From: Amphiduros pacificus
Taxonomy: Eukaryota; Annelida; Polychaeta; Phyllodocida; Hesionidae
DNA length: 64,000 nucleotides
Direction: 5' to 3'
Assembly (NCBI GenBank): GCA_949316495.1
Contig: OX439003.1
Span: 20,707,198-20,771,197, forward strand
Shown: positions 51,366 through 63,760 of the stretch, piece after piece
How positions within the stretch are numbered: the stretch's first letter is position 1
How the letters are laid out: every line of letters begins with the position of its first letter
Program-made: the position numbers and the translations under genes
Notes under the pieces: generated by a model
What the model was told of the DNA's origin: nothing
Database searches by the model: none
What the model saw: only the letters and a program-made list of their open reading frames with translations

Positions 51366-54300
51366 CTGAAAAAGGCAACCCTACAATTTATAACAATCAA
51401 ATAGAATGAGGCATACAATTTCTTAGCTAGGGCATTAATAGCAATTTTATTAAATTAAATGAAATCAAACTTTGCAAAAATATTGCCAGCAGCTTTCCTT
51501 AGTTTTCAGATTTTCTATTTACCTTTTGCCATTTGTCGACTGTTTTCTCATACTCTTGATAGTAGAAGGTGAATACTTCCTCACAGTCACGCCGTACAGC
51601 GTTTCCCTCAGGGTTGTATATGTGACAGTTATCCTGCACTAACATCATATCATCATGGAAGTCTTCCCATCCCATATACTGCCCAGTCTACAACATTACC
51701 ATATTTAATCAAAAGATTCTTTAAATCAAAGATTTTTTTCATGAGCCTCAAGTTGTAAAATTGAAATGAGAAACTTTACTTTCAAATTCATGATTACTTA
51801 CATCTAATTTCTTCTTAATAGTGCTGAAGTCCATAGGGTTTTTGATGATATCATAATAATCAGGAACTTCAACTGGATCAACTAAAATACATTATATTAA
51901 AATCAATAAATAGCATTTATAGCATTTTTTTCTCAACACTTTATAATTGAGGTCCCAGGAAACTAGAATATCTGGCAATGCTGCTGGTATGAGTATATAC
52001 AGCTATTTGCTCATGATTCATAGACCTTAAGGCATTCATGAAATGAGGCTTTCAAGCACTTTTTACACCCCAAACATTGTGATTAAATGTTATCACCCAT
52101 CATATTTCCCCTTGAAAGTGGATGAGTCTTCTGATAAAATCCAAATCTTCCATTGGACATGTTGTCAACAAGCTTTGTTTAGCTATCAAGTGATCTAGTG
52201 TAAACACCTGCTTAACAAAGTTTTGTTAGCTATGAGGCACCTTAATATTGGGACAATGGAGTGATTTGACTTTATCCATTAATGTTTGTCCATTGGTAGA
52301 GGCCTAACACCCTGACAGACCACAATTGGTTGGTATATTGGTATATTTTGGTTGATTTTAGTGAGATAGCTTACTTGTATCACAGGTTAGTGGCAACATC
52401 ATTTGAGCATACCCCAAACCTCTGGAAAAGTGCCTGTGACCTCTTTCATTTCATGAATGCTTTAAATTTCACATATCTAAGTGGGACACCCATTTAAACC
52501 ATAAGTGCAAAAAAAAAATAATTCACATAGACAAAAAGGTTATATGCTGACCTGGTTGTAAGAACCATATAGATGCATTCATTTCTCCTTTCTCTTTTGT
52601 GCCACGGAATCTAGAAACCCTATGCAATAATCTGCAAGACAAAAACAAAGACATCATGAAACATATATAAATGGAGGAATATAAACCAGGCCCAATGGCT
52701 AAGCTGATCATTGCTTTTTTGTAATGTTTGTGAAAATGTTCTGGAAATCTCTGCAAATTACTCTGTAACCATTGCACAGACAATAACTTCAATTCATTAA
52801 ATGTTTAAACTATAATTTCAGCCAATTAAAATGCACATTACACATTGAATTTAACACCAATCTTTATTGTTACTTTGATTCTCATTGGCTGATATTTGTT
52901 CTATAATTCACAATTGTAGCCTCCTTGTCAAATCGATGATGGTTGTTTGATGTTTAAAAAGAAAAGAAAAAAATCTACCTAATGAAGGGAGTCCCCGTTT
53001 GTGTGCCTACTTGTGGTCTATCCTGACCCAGCCACCTGTTACCAGGGAAGGGGGTCACAGTTGGGGTACTTACCCCAGGGCTGCCCTGACCCAGCCACCT
53101 GTTACCAGGGAAGGGGGTCACAGTTGGTGTACTTACCCCAGGGCTGCCCTGACCCAGCCACCTGTTACCAGGAAAGGGGGTCACAGTTGGTGTACTTACC
53201 CCAGGGCTGCCCTGACCCAGCCACCTGTTACCAGGGAAGGGAGTTACAGTTGGTGTACTTACCCCAGGGCTGCCCTCACCCAGCCACCTGTTACCAGGAA
53301 AGGGGGTTACAGTCGGTGTACTTACCCCAGGGCTGCCCTCACCCAGCCACCTGTTACCAGGAAAGGGGGTTACAGTCGGTGTACTTACCCCAGGGCTGCC
53401 CTCACCCAGCCACCTGTTACCAGGAAAGGGGGTTACAGTCGGTGTACTTACCCCAGGGCTGCCCTCACCCAGCCACCCGTGGCCAGTGGTGGGGGATCAT
53501 CATCGGCTGCAATCGGAGCTTTGCGGCGACGTTTGCTGAGACGTACTGGAGTATTCGGATCATTGAGGCTCTCTGTGCTGCTAGCTGCTATATTTCATCA
53601 ACAATCAAGACAATTATTACCATATAAAATCTAAATTCCCACATAAAATATAAATTACCAATTATGAATAAGACAACTTAGATGCAATTTCCAATTAGAA
53701 CATCCTATATCATTAAAAAAATATCAAAACATGGTGAGAGAAACTTACCTTCTGGACTGCCTACAAAATGGGAATCTTGAGCATCAAGATAATACACTGA
53801 TTCTACCGACTCCACCTGCTGCTCATGTTGTGAACTATAATCTCCAAGCTGCAGCTGGGACACATCAATATGGGAGACATTCTCACCAGAACTCACTTCC
53901 TGCAATACGTTGGAAACAAAATTTATGCACTCATGGAAAATCAACTGATAATGTTGAACTTTGTGACTAAATGGATGGGCATTTTATCAATTTGTAAACT
54001 TTATAATTAAAATGCAGTGAATCAAATTGAAATTGAAACTGAAATACAAAGCCCACCCTTAGCAAAATTTTAATCAGCGAAATAAGAGAAAACACTCTCG
54101 AAGGTTGCTAGCCATGCCGTAAAGTCACCTCCTGAGGGCAACAGGGCTTAAGTTCTAGTTTTGTGTGTTGTTGTTATTGCCTACCTGTGTGACGACTCCT
54201 GGCACTGAGTGGGAGCTTAGTTCTAGTTTTGTGTGTTGTTGTTATTGCCTACCTGTGTGACGACTCCTGGCACTGAGTGGGAGCTTAGTTCTAGTTTTGT

Positions 54301-57300
54301 GTGTTGTTGTTATTGCCTACCTGTGTGACGACTCCTGGCACTGAGTGGGAGCTTAGTTCTAGTTTTGTGTGTTGTTGTTATTGCCTACCTGTGTGACGAC
54401 TCCTGGCACTGAGTGGGAGCTTAGTTCTAGTTTTGTGTGTTGTTGTTATTGCCTACCTGTGTGACGACTCCTGGCACTGAGTGGGAGCTTAGTTCTAGTT
54501 GTGTGTTGTTATTGCCTACTTGTGTGACGACTCCTGGCACTGAGTGGGAGCTTAGTTCTAGTTGTGTGTTGTTATTGCCTACCTGTGTGACGACTCCTGG
54601 CACTGAGTGGGAGCTTAGTTCTAGTTGTGTGTTGTTATTGCCTACCTGTGTGACAACTCCTGGCACTGAGTGGGAGCTTAGTTCTAGTTTTGTGTGTTGT
54701 TGTTATTTCCTACCTGTGTGACGACTCCTGGCACTGAGTGGGAGCTTAGTTCTAGTTGTGTGTTGTTATTGCCTACCTGTGTGACGACTCCTGGCACTGA
54801 GTGGGAGCTTAGTTCTAGTTGTGTGTTGTTATTGCCTACCTGTGTGACAACTCCTGGCACTGAGTGGGAGCTTAGTTCTAGTTTTGTGTGTTGTTGTTAT
54901 TGCCTACCTGTGTGACGACTCCTGGCACTGAGTGGGAGCTTAGTTCTAGTTTTGTGTGTTGTTGTTATTGCCTACCTGTGTGACGACTCCTGGCACTGAG
55001 TGGGAGCTTAGTTCTAGTTTTGTGTGTTGTTGTTATTGCCTACCTGTGTGACGACTCCTGGCACTGAGTGGGAGCTTAGTTCTAGTTTTGTGTGTTGTTG
55101 TTATTGCCTACCTGTGTGACGACTCCTGGCACTGAGTGGGAGCTTAGTTCTAGTTTTGTGTGTTGTTGTTATTGCCTACCTGTGTGACGACTCCTGGCAC
55201 TGAGTGGGAGCTTAGTTCTAGTTTTGTGTGTTGTTGTTATTGCCTACCTGTGTGACGACTCCTGGCACTGAGTGGGAGCTTAGTTCTAGTTTTGTGTGTT
55301 GTTGTTATTGCCTACCTGTGTGACGACTCCTGGCACTGAGTGGGAGCTTAGTTCTAGTTTTGTGTGTTGTTGTTATTGCCTACCTGTGTGACGACTCCTG
55401 GCACTGAGTGGGAGCTTAGTTCTAGTTTTGTGTGTTGTTGTTGTTGCCTACCTGTGTGACGACTCCTGGCACTGAGTGGGAGCTTAGTTCTAGTTTTGTG
55501 TGTTGTTGTTTTTACCTACCTGTGTGACGACTCCTGGCACTGAGTGGGAGCTTAGTTCTAGTTTTGTGTGTTGTTGTTATTGCCTACCTGTGTGACGACT
55601 CCTGGCACTGAGTGGGAGCTTAGTTCTAGTTTTGTTTGTGTGTTGTTATTGCCTACCTGTGTGACGACTCCTGGCACTGAGTGGGAGCTTAGTTCTAGTT
55701 TTGTGTGTTGTTGTTATTGCCTACCTGTGTGACGACTCCTGGCACTGAGTGGGAGCTTAGTTCTAGTTTTGTGTGTTGTTGTTATTGCCTACCTGTGTGA
55801 CAACTCCTGGCACTGAGTTGGAGCTTAGTTCTAGTTTTGTGTGTTGTTGTTATTGCCTACCTGTGTGACGACTCCTGGCACTGAGTGGGAGCTTAGTTCT
55901 AGTTGTGTGTGTTGTTGTTATTGCCTACCTGTGTGACGACTCCTGGCACTGAGTGGGAGCTGAGGGCGGAGGTTGTCACCACTGCTTCCTGGGATACCAC
56001 TATATGCTGTGTATCCTCCATCACCACCTCTCCCTCTTGTAGCTCTATGATCTGGTCTTCTCCCTCCTGCTGTAGTGGCTCCTCCTGGTGTTCAGCTGTG
56101 TCGATCACCTCCTCCCCTTCCTGTAGCACCATGATGTCTGTTATGACCGGAGCCTCCTCCACTAAAACTGTGCGACTCGCCTCTTCTTGGACCACTTCTG
56201 TTAGCGACAAAATCATATTAAAGATGAGAGCAAAGCAAAAATACTTTTCCTAGCATCAGTATCATAACATTCTTGGAAACTGAGCATCATTCTTCTGTAA
56301 AATAATGTTTTATATTAAAGTTTCTTAACCTTTTTTTAAGCCTACCTTTTGGTTGTGATTTTTGTGAAATGTTTTCCACTGAGTAGCTTGCTGCAGTGTT
56401 GCTGCCCCCTGGTGATGGATTAAGTATGCTCATTAGTGGCCCCTGTTGACTAACAGTGGTACTAACATTATTTGTGAGCATTTCTTGTGAAGCTATTGAT
56501 GTGGAGGTCTGCATTCTGGCTGCAATTGATGGCTCATCTTCCTCAATAAACTGATATGGGTCCAATTCTATCTGTGCTTGTGACAGAGCACTAGATAAGA
56601 AGTCCATGGGTTTGCCAGTCTGGATAGTGACTGTGGAGGATGGGGTTGCCTGCGTTCTCACCATCGTCACACTGGGCCTGCCCAGTCTGCCTGCAGTCCC
56701 GGTCGTCAATATCACGTTTGGTGTTCTTGTTTCAGAACCACTGCTGCTGTAGAAGATTCCTGTCTGGGGATCCAAATTGCCCAGACCCTCCCCGCCGAGA
56801 CTAGTCAGCTGCGATAGATCAGCTGAAGACGACAGCTGAACAGAGACGGCGCCACCCTCCACTTCACTTGTTATGACCTCCTGCAACCATCATTTTATCT
56901 TCCTTATTTATTGGGAGCGCAATTATACTCATAATATGTGATAGGATATCCATGATATTTTCATCACAATTATCAATATTTGACAAAGAAATTTGCTCTT
57001 CACACTGAAATATGAAAATTGGTTCGTAATCAAATGCGAGTTTTGATAGCTAATGATATTATCGTAAACAAACCTGAGGGATTTCTTCTTCCACTGTGGA
57101 TGTCTCTATGTACTGTATCTCCCCCTCCTCCCCCTGACTGCTTGTGGTTTGTTCTGAAAAGTAATAACAATCCATGAACTATAAAACAAGTCACGGGTAA
57201 AGTCATATCTCCATATAATTTATTATCCTTGTTTTTTAAAGATGCAAAACTGTGTAACATGTTTAGAATTTGTCCATAAATTGTATAGCAACTTAAACGA

Positions 57301-60300
57301 GTGAATTGTCCCAAGGTGAATAGAGTAAAGAATATTACTATAATATTAATGTAAGATTTAAAGGCAATCAGAGCATGCTAGATGCCCCACCCTATGTAGA
57401 AGTTGAGTTGCAAAAGAGGTTTACCACCATAAAGTAATGTCAAGCATTGTAGCATTCATAGCTGTATAAACAATTCTGTGTTCATCATTCTAATGCGATT
57501 ATTTTCCCTGCCTGCCATCATTTCATGAATGTAAATTGTACACAAGTCAGAGAAAATCAGCTAAACCAAAGAGATGGGTGAAATGTTGCAATTACGGAAA
57601 CTGAAAGTGGTGGAGAATAAATGCATGGCAATCTTGAAACGGTAAAGTGTTGTTCCAAAGTTGTTTCTTCTTGTTAATAATCACACATGCATCATTGAAA
57701 GTAATACTAATCACTTCAGTGGAATGAATAGAATACAGAGTAGGTGTGAATAAAGTAACTTGGTACAAAGCATCATGTCTCACCTTCTGGTGTAATTTTA
57801 CATATTTATTATCAAGCCAGAATCCTAATCAAAATTTCTTGTTTAACCTCCCAAAGGTTTAATGGTATAATATATGAAATTATCTTATGGTAATGATGTG
57901 AAAAGTTTGACCCACCGATGTTGAAAACATCTCCCTGCTGCAACTGGACACCAGAGGGCAGTTGTGCAAGACTTTTGATTTTGACTTGTTGACCGGCGTT
58001 GATGTCCAGGAGAGCCTTAATGGCTGGGGAGCTGGCTGCCTCAGACACCATGACAGTGCTGACCCCTGGGTGCTGACTGCTTGGTGCATCATACTCCACC
58101 CACTGATTTCCACTTGGACCTGCATTAAATGGGAACAAAGTTTTTTTATATTAAAAATATATGAATCATTCTATAATAATAACAAACACCACAGGAGCTG
58201 GTGGATAAATTATCCAAGACATTTTATGTAACAATTTCCCATTCTGGTTTGGGTGTAGTTACTGGGAACATATGCACAGATGTTTAATGGATTTAAAAAA
58301 GAAATCTCCTATATTACTGTAATGTCAAAAAAAAAATATATATATATCCTGTTTAATAAAAATAATTTGTTACAGAGTTTCCTGTATGGGAATACAGTAG
58401 TGACTTATGACTCTGACCTTTGTGTGTGATGACTTCCTGTGTGACGAGTGAGGCTCCGTCCTGTAGCACCACCTCCTGCTGTGTGGCGCTACTGTCTCCT
58501 CCTCCTCCACCTCCTGCACCGTCGGGTACTATTCCCACCGCCTGTATCAGCTCTGCCAGCAGTGACGACCTGTTACCATCCAGAGATGAGGCTGAGGAGG
58601 CGGATTCTGAGGATCTCTGCCTGACCACGATAGGCTGAAATAACACAACAAACAAAAGGTAATAAATACAGATTCAATCTTACAACTATATTATCCCACA
58701 AAGATAACCTATGACAAAGCTTGATCCTTTTTTGAGAGGATGTAATTGTCTTGAACATAAAAGCTGTTGGTTCTGCAGCCAAAGATAATATTCCACCATT
58801 CACATGCGTTTTTCTCACATGGACAGTCCATGATTCACAATGTGAAAAGAGTTTTCCTTGAGATCCCACTAACAGAATATTTAAAGGTTGAGATCCTAAA
58901 TTTTAGTGTCATATACATTTGATAAAAATCTATATTATGTAATGGTTAAGCGTAATTCCAGTAAGTATATTGGTTATATATTTCCTTTCACAAAAAATAT
59001 TTGTTTCTTTACCCCATACAAATGCCAGAATAATAGCCTGCTAACACAGAAAGAAAGCCTGAAGTTAAAAGACTAACCGTTTTCCTTGTGTTGTCGGCTA
59101 ACTGTTTGGGAAGCACTTGCTTGCCTCCCAGCATCGTGCCCTTCTGTGGCACCTGCTTCAAGGAATCCTGTTTCTGGATGAAACTCACCAGCTCCTGAAA
59201 CAAATCATAGCATTCCTTATTTAAATAAATATTCAAGGTGGAAGCTGGAAGATGCTGTTATAGATTTACTGATAATAATAATAAAAAAACAATTCATTTA
59301 CAAATGATAAAACAATGTTTGTGATCATAAGGAATATCTCTGATATCCATGTTGATATTGTATTGTTTGTTTTGCTGTCGGAAAAAAATCTTTTGTATTT
59401 TCAGTTAGGTTGTCAAAATAAAATCAATGATCAGTAATAAAATTTGAATAATTTGATCCTGCACTCCCATACTAACAAACCTAATTGTGTTAATCTTGTT
59501 AATGAGAAGGGGAAAAGGGAATTCTACTCTTAACTACATTACTGAAAAATAATAGTATTTCATCACAAAACCATTTTGAAAAATCTCTATTTTGCCCCAA
59601 TTTGTATTTCAAGTGAAATAATAAATTGAAATATCCTGATAAAAAGTTCAACTATATTACACAACATATCCAAAAAAGTTTTCTTTTGCTAATGAACAAA
59701 TTGAATTTTGCAGTAAAATACTAGTGAAAAATCAAATATGCAGGCTAGATGTATTTGTTTTTCTCCCAAAAAGTGCCATAAAACCTTACGATGTTCTGTA
59801 AAGTGTATATCATTTAGTTGTTCTTTAGATTGCATGAAGGATGGAATTCTTTAAATAGCCTTGTGACCTTGTAAAGTAAGTCCATTATCAATTTGAAGTT
59901 TTCAAGTTTTGAATTAAAAAATATGATTCATATAACTGTGGAATAAGATCCCTTGGTTTATACTGGTGTAAAAGTTACTGAGATAAGGTCTATTTCTACT
60001 TACAAATAGCCACTTTCAGTTGATTTGTTTCTTGACTTTCTTAAAACATTACAAAGGGCTTGCTGTGTTCAATAAGATTCTGCACTTTAAATTGTTATCA
60101 CTGGTTTGACATAGACATGAGGAGTCCATGATAATATCTATCTTATATTTGAGTGCTTTCAATTATTTAAGGCTTTCTCAAAATAACATTATATTGCCAG
60201 ACTTTTTTTATTGCTAAATCTATCTGACATGTGAAATTTCACATCTCTTTATAATTTCAAGAGAATGCAACAAAAAAAATGACTTGTAAATATTATAGGT

Positions 60301-63300
60301 GATTAATTTTTGACATAGGAGAAGGAATTTCAACTGCAAACAAATCTATGAACAATGGCTATTCAATAATCATAATATGTGTGGATTGGGAGTTAATCAC
60401 AAGTCACAACAAGGGTTAATTTGTTAGTAGATTAATGTCTTATCACTACAGCTTACCTCAGCATTCAACTTGCTACACAGCTGCAAATTAACACATTAAT
60501 ATGTCAATATGGGAGTGCCTGTCCAATTTTGGTAATCGTTTATACTATTAAATGACCAATGTAACGAATAAAGCAATCAACCAAGCTGATTTTGAGAAGT
60601 ATTCATTTCTTTAAATTCAAAATCTGAATCCCAAATGATGTAATACATGAAAATCAGAGAGGCTTACCTTTTCAAAAGGGCTATTTGTTGCTGCTGATGT
60701 TTTGACTTGTATGCTGGGAGTTGTGGGAGTCTGTGAACGCTTAGGCTGAGCTTTTTGCACCACAATAACATTTGGTTTGGCTCCAGTTGCAGTAACCACC
60801 CGACCACCTTTCACAAAACAAACACATTCATTATCACATTACACATTATATGAACAAAATCTACTTGGATATCACACATTCGCTTCCACTCCTTTTTTAA
60901 CATTTCATATTTAAGTAAATGGAAAATTAAAGAGAGAATTTATCATGAAAAGTAAGAAAAAAATCCTTTAGTTTTAAAATGATAATTCTTACTTGGCCAT
61001 TTATTTTGGCATCTAATCGTTTCCCCTTGAGTGAGAAATATATTTATTTTTAAGGGGATTGGAGGCATCTTATGGTGTAAATATGTCAGTTTATAAAATG
61101 AGGGAGGCCACTCACCTGAAGCAGCTGCTGCTGCCCCTTTTATTGCTGTCAGCTGGAGTGTTTTGGGATTGACAGTCACCACATTTGCTGAGCTCCCTCT
61201 GGTGGTGGCTATCACTTTGCCACCTTGTGTTGTGATGTTTAATACTCGACCAGTTGTCATCTGACCTCCTATTCCAACACAACAAAGTATCTAATACATT
61301 ATACTCTACATATCAATGGAAATTTCCCTTGAATTGCTATTTGGATACATTATATTATACCACTAATAATAAAATAATATATTCAACTATAGATATCTTC
61401 CCACTAAAAGATAACTTTCCCAAATTCTTCCAACGCTATAAACCAATTTATTAATTTATGGACTTGAACACTCTCATTCTCTGTAAATGGATCATACTAG
61501 TTTAGGCAATCTCATTTTCCCTGAATAGAACCCATCAATGTCATGTGAGACATGAAGTTATCAAGGACACTGACCTGTGGATTGTTTGGTTACCATGGTA
61601 AATGAGGAGGGTGCTGAGGTCACCACAACCATTTGAGACCCACTCCCTGTAGGTTTGGGTAATATCTTACTGGTCCCAGAGGGCACACCTTGTGTTATAA
61701 TCTTCATACCTGCAAATTGTTTTCATGAGGATTATATTCATGTAGGCTGTAATATTGATATTACAAATGTTTCATTTGAAAAGATATACAAAAAAATAAG
61801 AACTATTAAATTCTATACAATGTACAGAATACAGAACTGACCTCCTTCCTGTTTAATGTGAATGGTTGGCTTGGATACTGGTTTAATATGGATGTTCTGT
61901 ACAGTTTGAGAGCCAGCACCTTGTATGGTGTGGCTTCCCATGGGTATCACCATACCAGACCTTCCTATCGTCTGTGGTGCACGTGCCCGGGTTGTTGTGA
62001 TAGTTTTGGTGCGAGGTCTTATGGCACTCACTGTTGATGTCACGTAATTGCTTGCATAGGTGCTACCTGCAAAATGACAATATTTATGTATCCATCTTCA
62101 GTCAGATGAAATCAGACCTTTATTATTTAAAATTTGTAAGGGTTAAAAAAACTATATATGCTTCTTTTTCCAAACAGAAAATCTCTGCAATCACCATATT
62201 TCAAGTGAAAAGTGTCAAGCTATTCTGATGGTAGCTATATTCAAATCCCTAATTATGCTGGTTAATTTAATTTTCTTGGATACTGAACTTTTTACCCATG
62301 CCTTGCATATAAGACCAGTTAGCAAAACTTAGGCAGACTATATGATTGAGCATTTTCCAAAATATAACAGCTATAACTCTGAGATGACTTACTATGTGGG
62401 GCTGTGGCAGCCACTGTGATGATGTTGCCAAGGTTACCATTAGATGGCAGAGTGGTAGTGCCAGACATGACTGAGCTGCGGGCATGACTCGCAGTCATCA
62501 CACTGCCTGCTGACACTGTTGATGTCCGCCCTACCGGCATAGACCTCTGCAATATGTTATGCCCACCGGCCTGCGAGCTGGACACCAAAATCACCTGACA
62601 GGGAATAAGCATAACAGGTTAACACATATAAAACCATCAGGATTGCACAGCCAAAAAAAAACAAAAAAACATTAGGACATTTCTTTAATATTATATCTGT
62701 TTTTCTACCTTTTGTTGTAGTTTATGCGAGGGAGTGATGGTGGTGTGGCCTTTGACTGGACTCTTGGTGAATGTGATCTTCATGGGGGAGACGGTGGATG
62801 ATGCCATGGTTGTGGTGGCCACCTTGGGGGTGGCTGCTGTTGATACCATCGTGGCAGTCTTGGTGACCACCATTGTGTTCTCACTGGAACTGCTTCTCCG
62901 TCGCTTCTTGGTGCTGGTTACCACCTCCTCCTCATCTGCACTCACACCTCCTGCACACAAACAAAACAACATAGTGAGATGCCATTTGCCAGGTAATGCT
63001 GTTGATCCCATAGAAATTTGTCTAAAAAAGCCATATCTCAAAAAAAATAAAAATAAATAAATACTCTATTACTAAACAACGAGTAACCCCTTGATTCCTT
63101 GAAAACATTGAATGTTACCCTTACCTTTTATGTGTATAGACATGCCAGATGGCAGCACTACCACATTGGATGCTGGGCTGGAGGGACGAGCCTTGGCAAC
63201 TGGGGTTGTAGCACTCGGTGTAGTTGCTCCACAACTGCTCACTGCTAGCATATCTAAACAAACAGTTAACAAACCATAAGTGTTGGGATTAGTGTTCATA

Positions 63301-63760
63301 TAGTCTGCAAGCAAATGCTTCTTGTCGTTATTTTCATCAATAGTCATTATGATTTCTGAAAAACATATTTTGAGACAAATAACCTTGTTTTTGACTACAG
63401 GCCCTCAATATATCAAAATGTTATCAAACAAATGAAAATATCTAACGATGAAACATTGTTAATTTTTGTTAAATATTGGACAAACAATATTTATTTGCAA
63501 TGCCTTACAAAATGTCAATGAAATATTCTAACACAGTAAATTTGATTTGATCTTCAAAGTATTGCTAGTTGGTGGTGTACATACTGTCTTTGTTTGCCGT
63601 CATGGAGGGTGTGGGCATGGTAAGGTTCTTCTCCGCCTGCATATTGGCTGCATTGTTGGCAGTGACGGTGAAGGCAGTCTGTGGCACAAGTCTGGGCATG
63701 AGTGGGATGAGGCGACGCCCCTCCACCAACCACTCACAGCTCACATCAGGGCCTGCAATG
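51303..63760 (-). CDS. EMSY: EMSY transcriptional regulator with C-terminal bromodomain, 5' end outside
   Basis: Exons in order: 63585-63760 (acceptor could also give 63751), 63125-63253, 62709-62950, 62393-62594, 61842-62066, 61575-61709, 61116-61268, 60668-60807, 60457-60480, 59078-59194, 58418-58634, 57916-58119, 57074-57153, 56346-56880, 55929-56197, 53749-53899, 53452-53584, 52552-52631, 51802-51881, 51523-51687, 51303-51365. That is about 1,170 residues, and every phase matches. Blocks shared with vertebrate EMSY, in order, include [49 protein letters not shown] with [26 protein letters not shown] and [14 protein letters not shown] is a nuclear chromatin protein known in mammals to bind BRCA2 and to work with Sin3/HDAC-type complexes. 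The ENT domain should lie past 64000. The bromodomain at the C terminus is unexpected. Confidence 0.92.
51523..52631 (-). CDS. Bromodomain exons of the EMSY-like gene
   Basis: Exons 52552-52631, 51802-51881 and 51523-51687. The deduced fold runs from [10 protein letters not shown] (helix Z) through [20 protein letters not shown] (ZA loop), [11 protein letters not shown] (helix A), [20 protein letters not shown] (helix B with the acetyl-lysine-binding Asn) to [20 protein letters not shown] (helix C). All signature residues are present, so acetyl-lysine reading is expected. The preceding exon 53452-53584 ends in phase 2 with WVRAALG, which runs straight into LLHRV, and carries a basic LSKRRRKAP. 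No start, stop or poly(A) signal separates this from the EMSY exons. It could still be a separate downstream gene if an alternative first exon exists. Confidence 0.85.
53015..53480 (-). repeat. Minisatellite, 63-bp unit, 7 copies plus its parental exon end
   Basis: It begins at the 3' end of exon 53452-53584. On the minus strand each unit reads ggtaacag|GTGGCTGGGT...CCCTGGG|gtaagt, so it carries both the exon's strong donor and an AG acceptor-like site 25 bp before it. The parental exon has ccacggGTGGCTGG at the same place, without the AG. The copies nearest the exon keep the exonic ggtgaggg; distal copies have ggtcaggg. The unit is 21 codons long, so frames stay open on both strands. Confidence 0.95.
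54147..55960 (-). repeat. Minisatellite of 68-bp (some 62-bp) units, 27 copies of an EMSY donor
   Basis: It begins inside the last 31 bases of exon 55929-56197. Every unit contains the exon end CCAGGAGTCGTCACACAG joined to gtaggcaataac on the minus strand. Counting the parental copy there are 27 such donors, 24 of them with identical exon ends. Each unit also has an AG (aactaag) 31 bp upstream of the donor. The next true exon is 53749-53899. Four units are 62-bp deletion variants grouped at 54500-54900. Confidence 0.97.
56346..63760 (-). CDS. EMSY: EMSY conserved central and Ser/Thr-rich region (exons up to 56346)
   Basis: Exon 63585-63760 follows the ENT domain and holds [18 protein letters not shown], nearly the same as the vertebrate protein. 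Exon 62709-62950 carries a basic cluster [11 protein letters not shown] (a likely nuclear signal, as in vertebrate EMSY) and [11 protein letters not shown]. The rest is low in structure: Ser/Thr/Val/Gln-rich stretches with short conserved blocks. Exon 56346-56880 (535 bp, the largest) contains [18 protein letters not shown], which matches TLDPQTGLFYRS of vertebrates. Exon 58418-58634 encodes a Gly run (AGGGGGG) in a variable loop. Confidence 0.9.
60457..60480 (-). CDS. EMSY: 24-nt EMSY microexon
   Basis: A phase-0 exon of eight codons (LCSKLNAE) between tttgcag and gtaagc, lying between exons 60668-60807 and 59078-59194. Both of these are also phase 0 at the junction, so the microexon can be included or skipped without changing frame. 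Confidence 0.75.

Noticed and set aside
52999-53634. Plus-strand frames of about 210 codons
   Set aside because: Antisense to the EMSY exon and its 63-bp array. The unit is a multiple of three, so antisense frames stay open.
57592-57783. Possible extra EMSY exon with donor CAGAAG|gtgaga near 57783
   Set aside because: Flanking EMSY exons already join in phase (G|AA), and the acceptor before it would leave only three bases.
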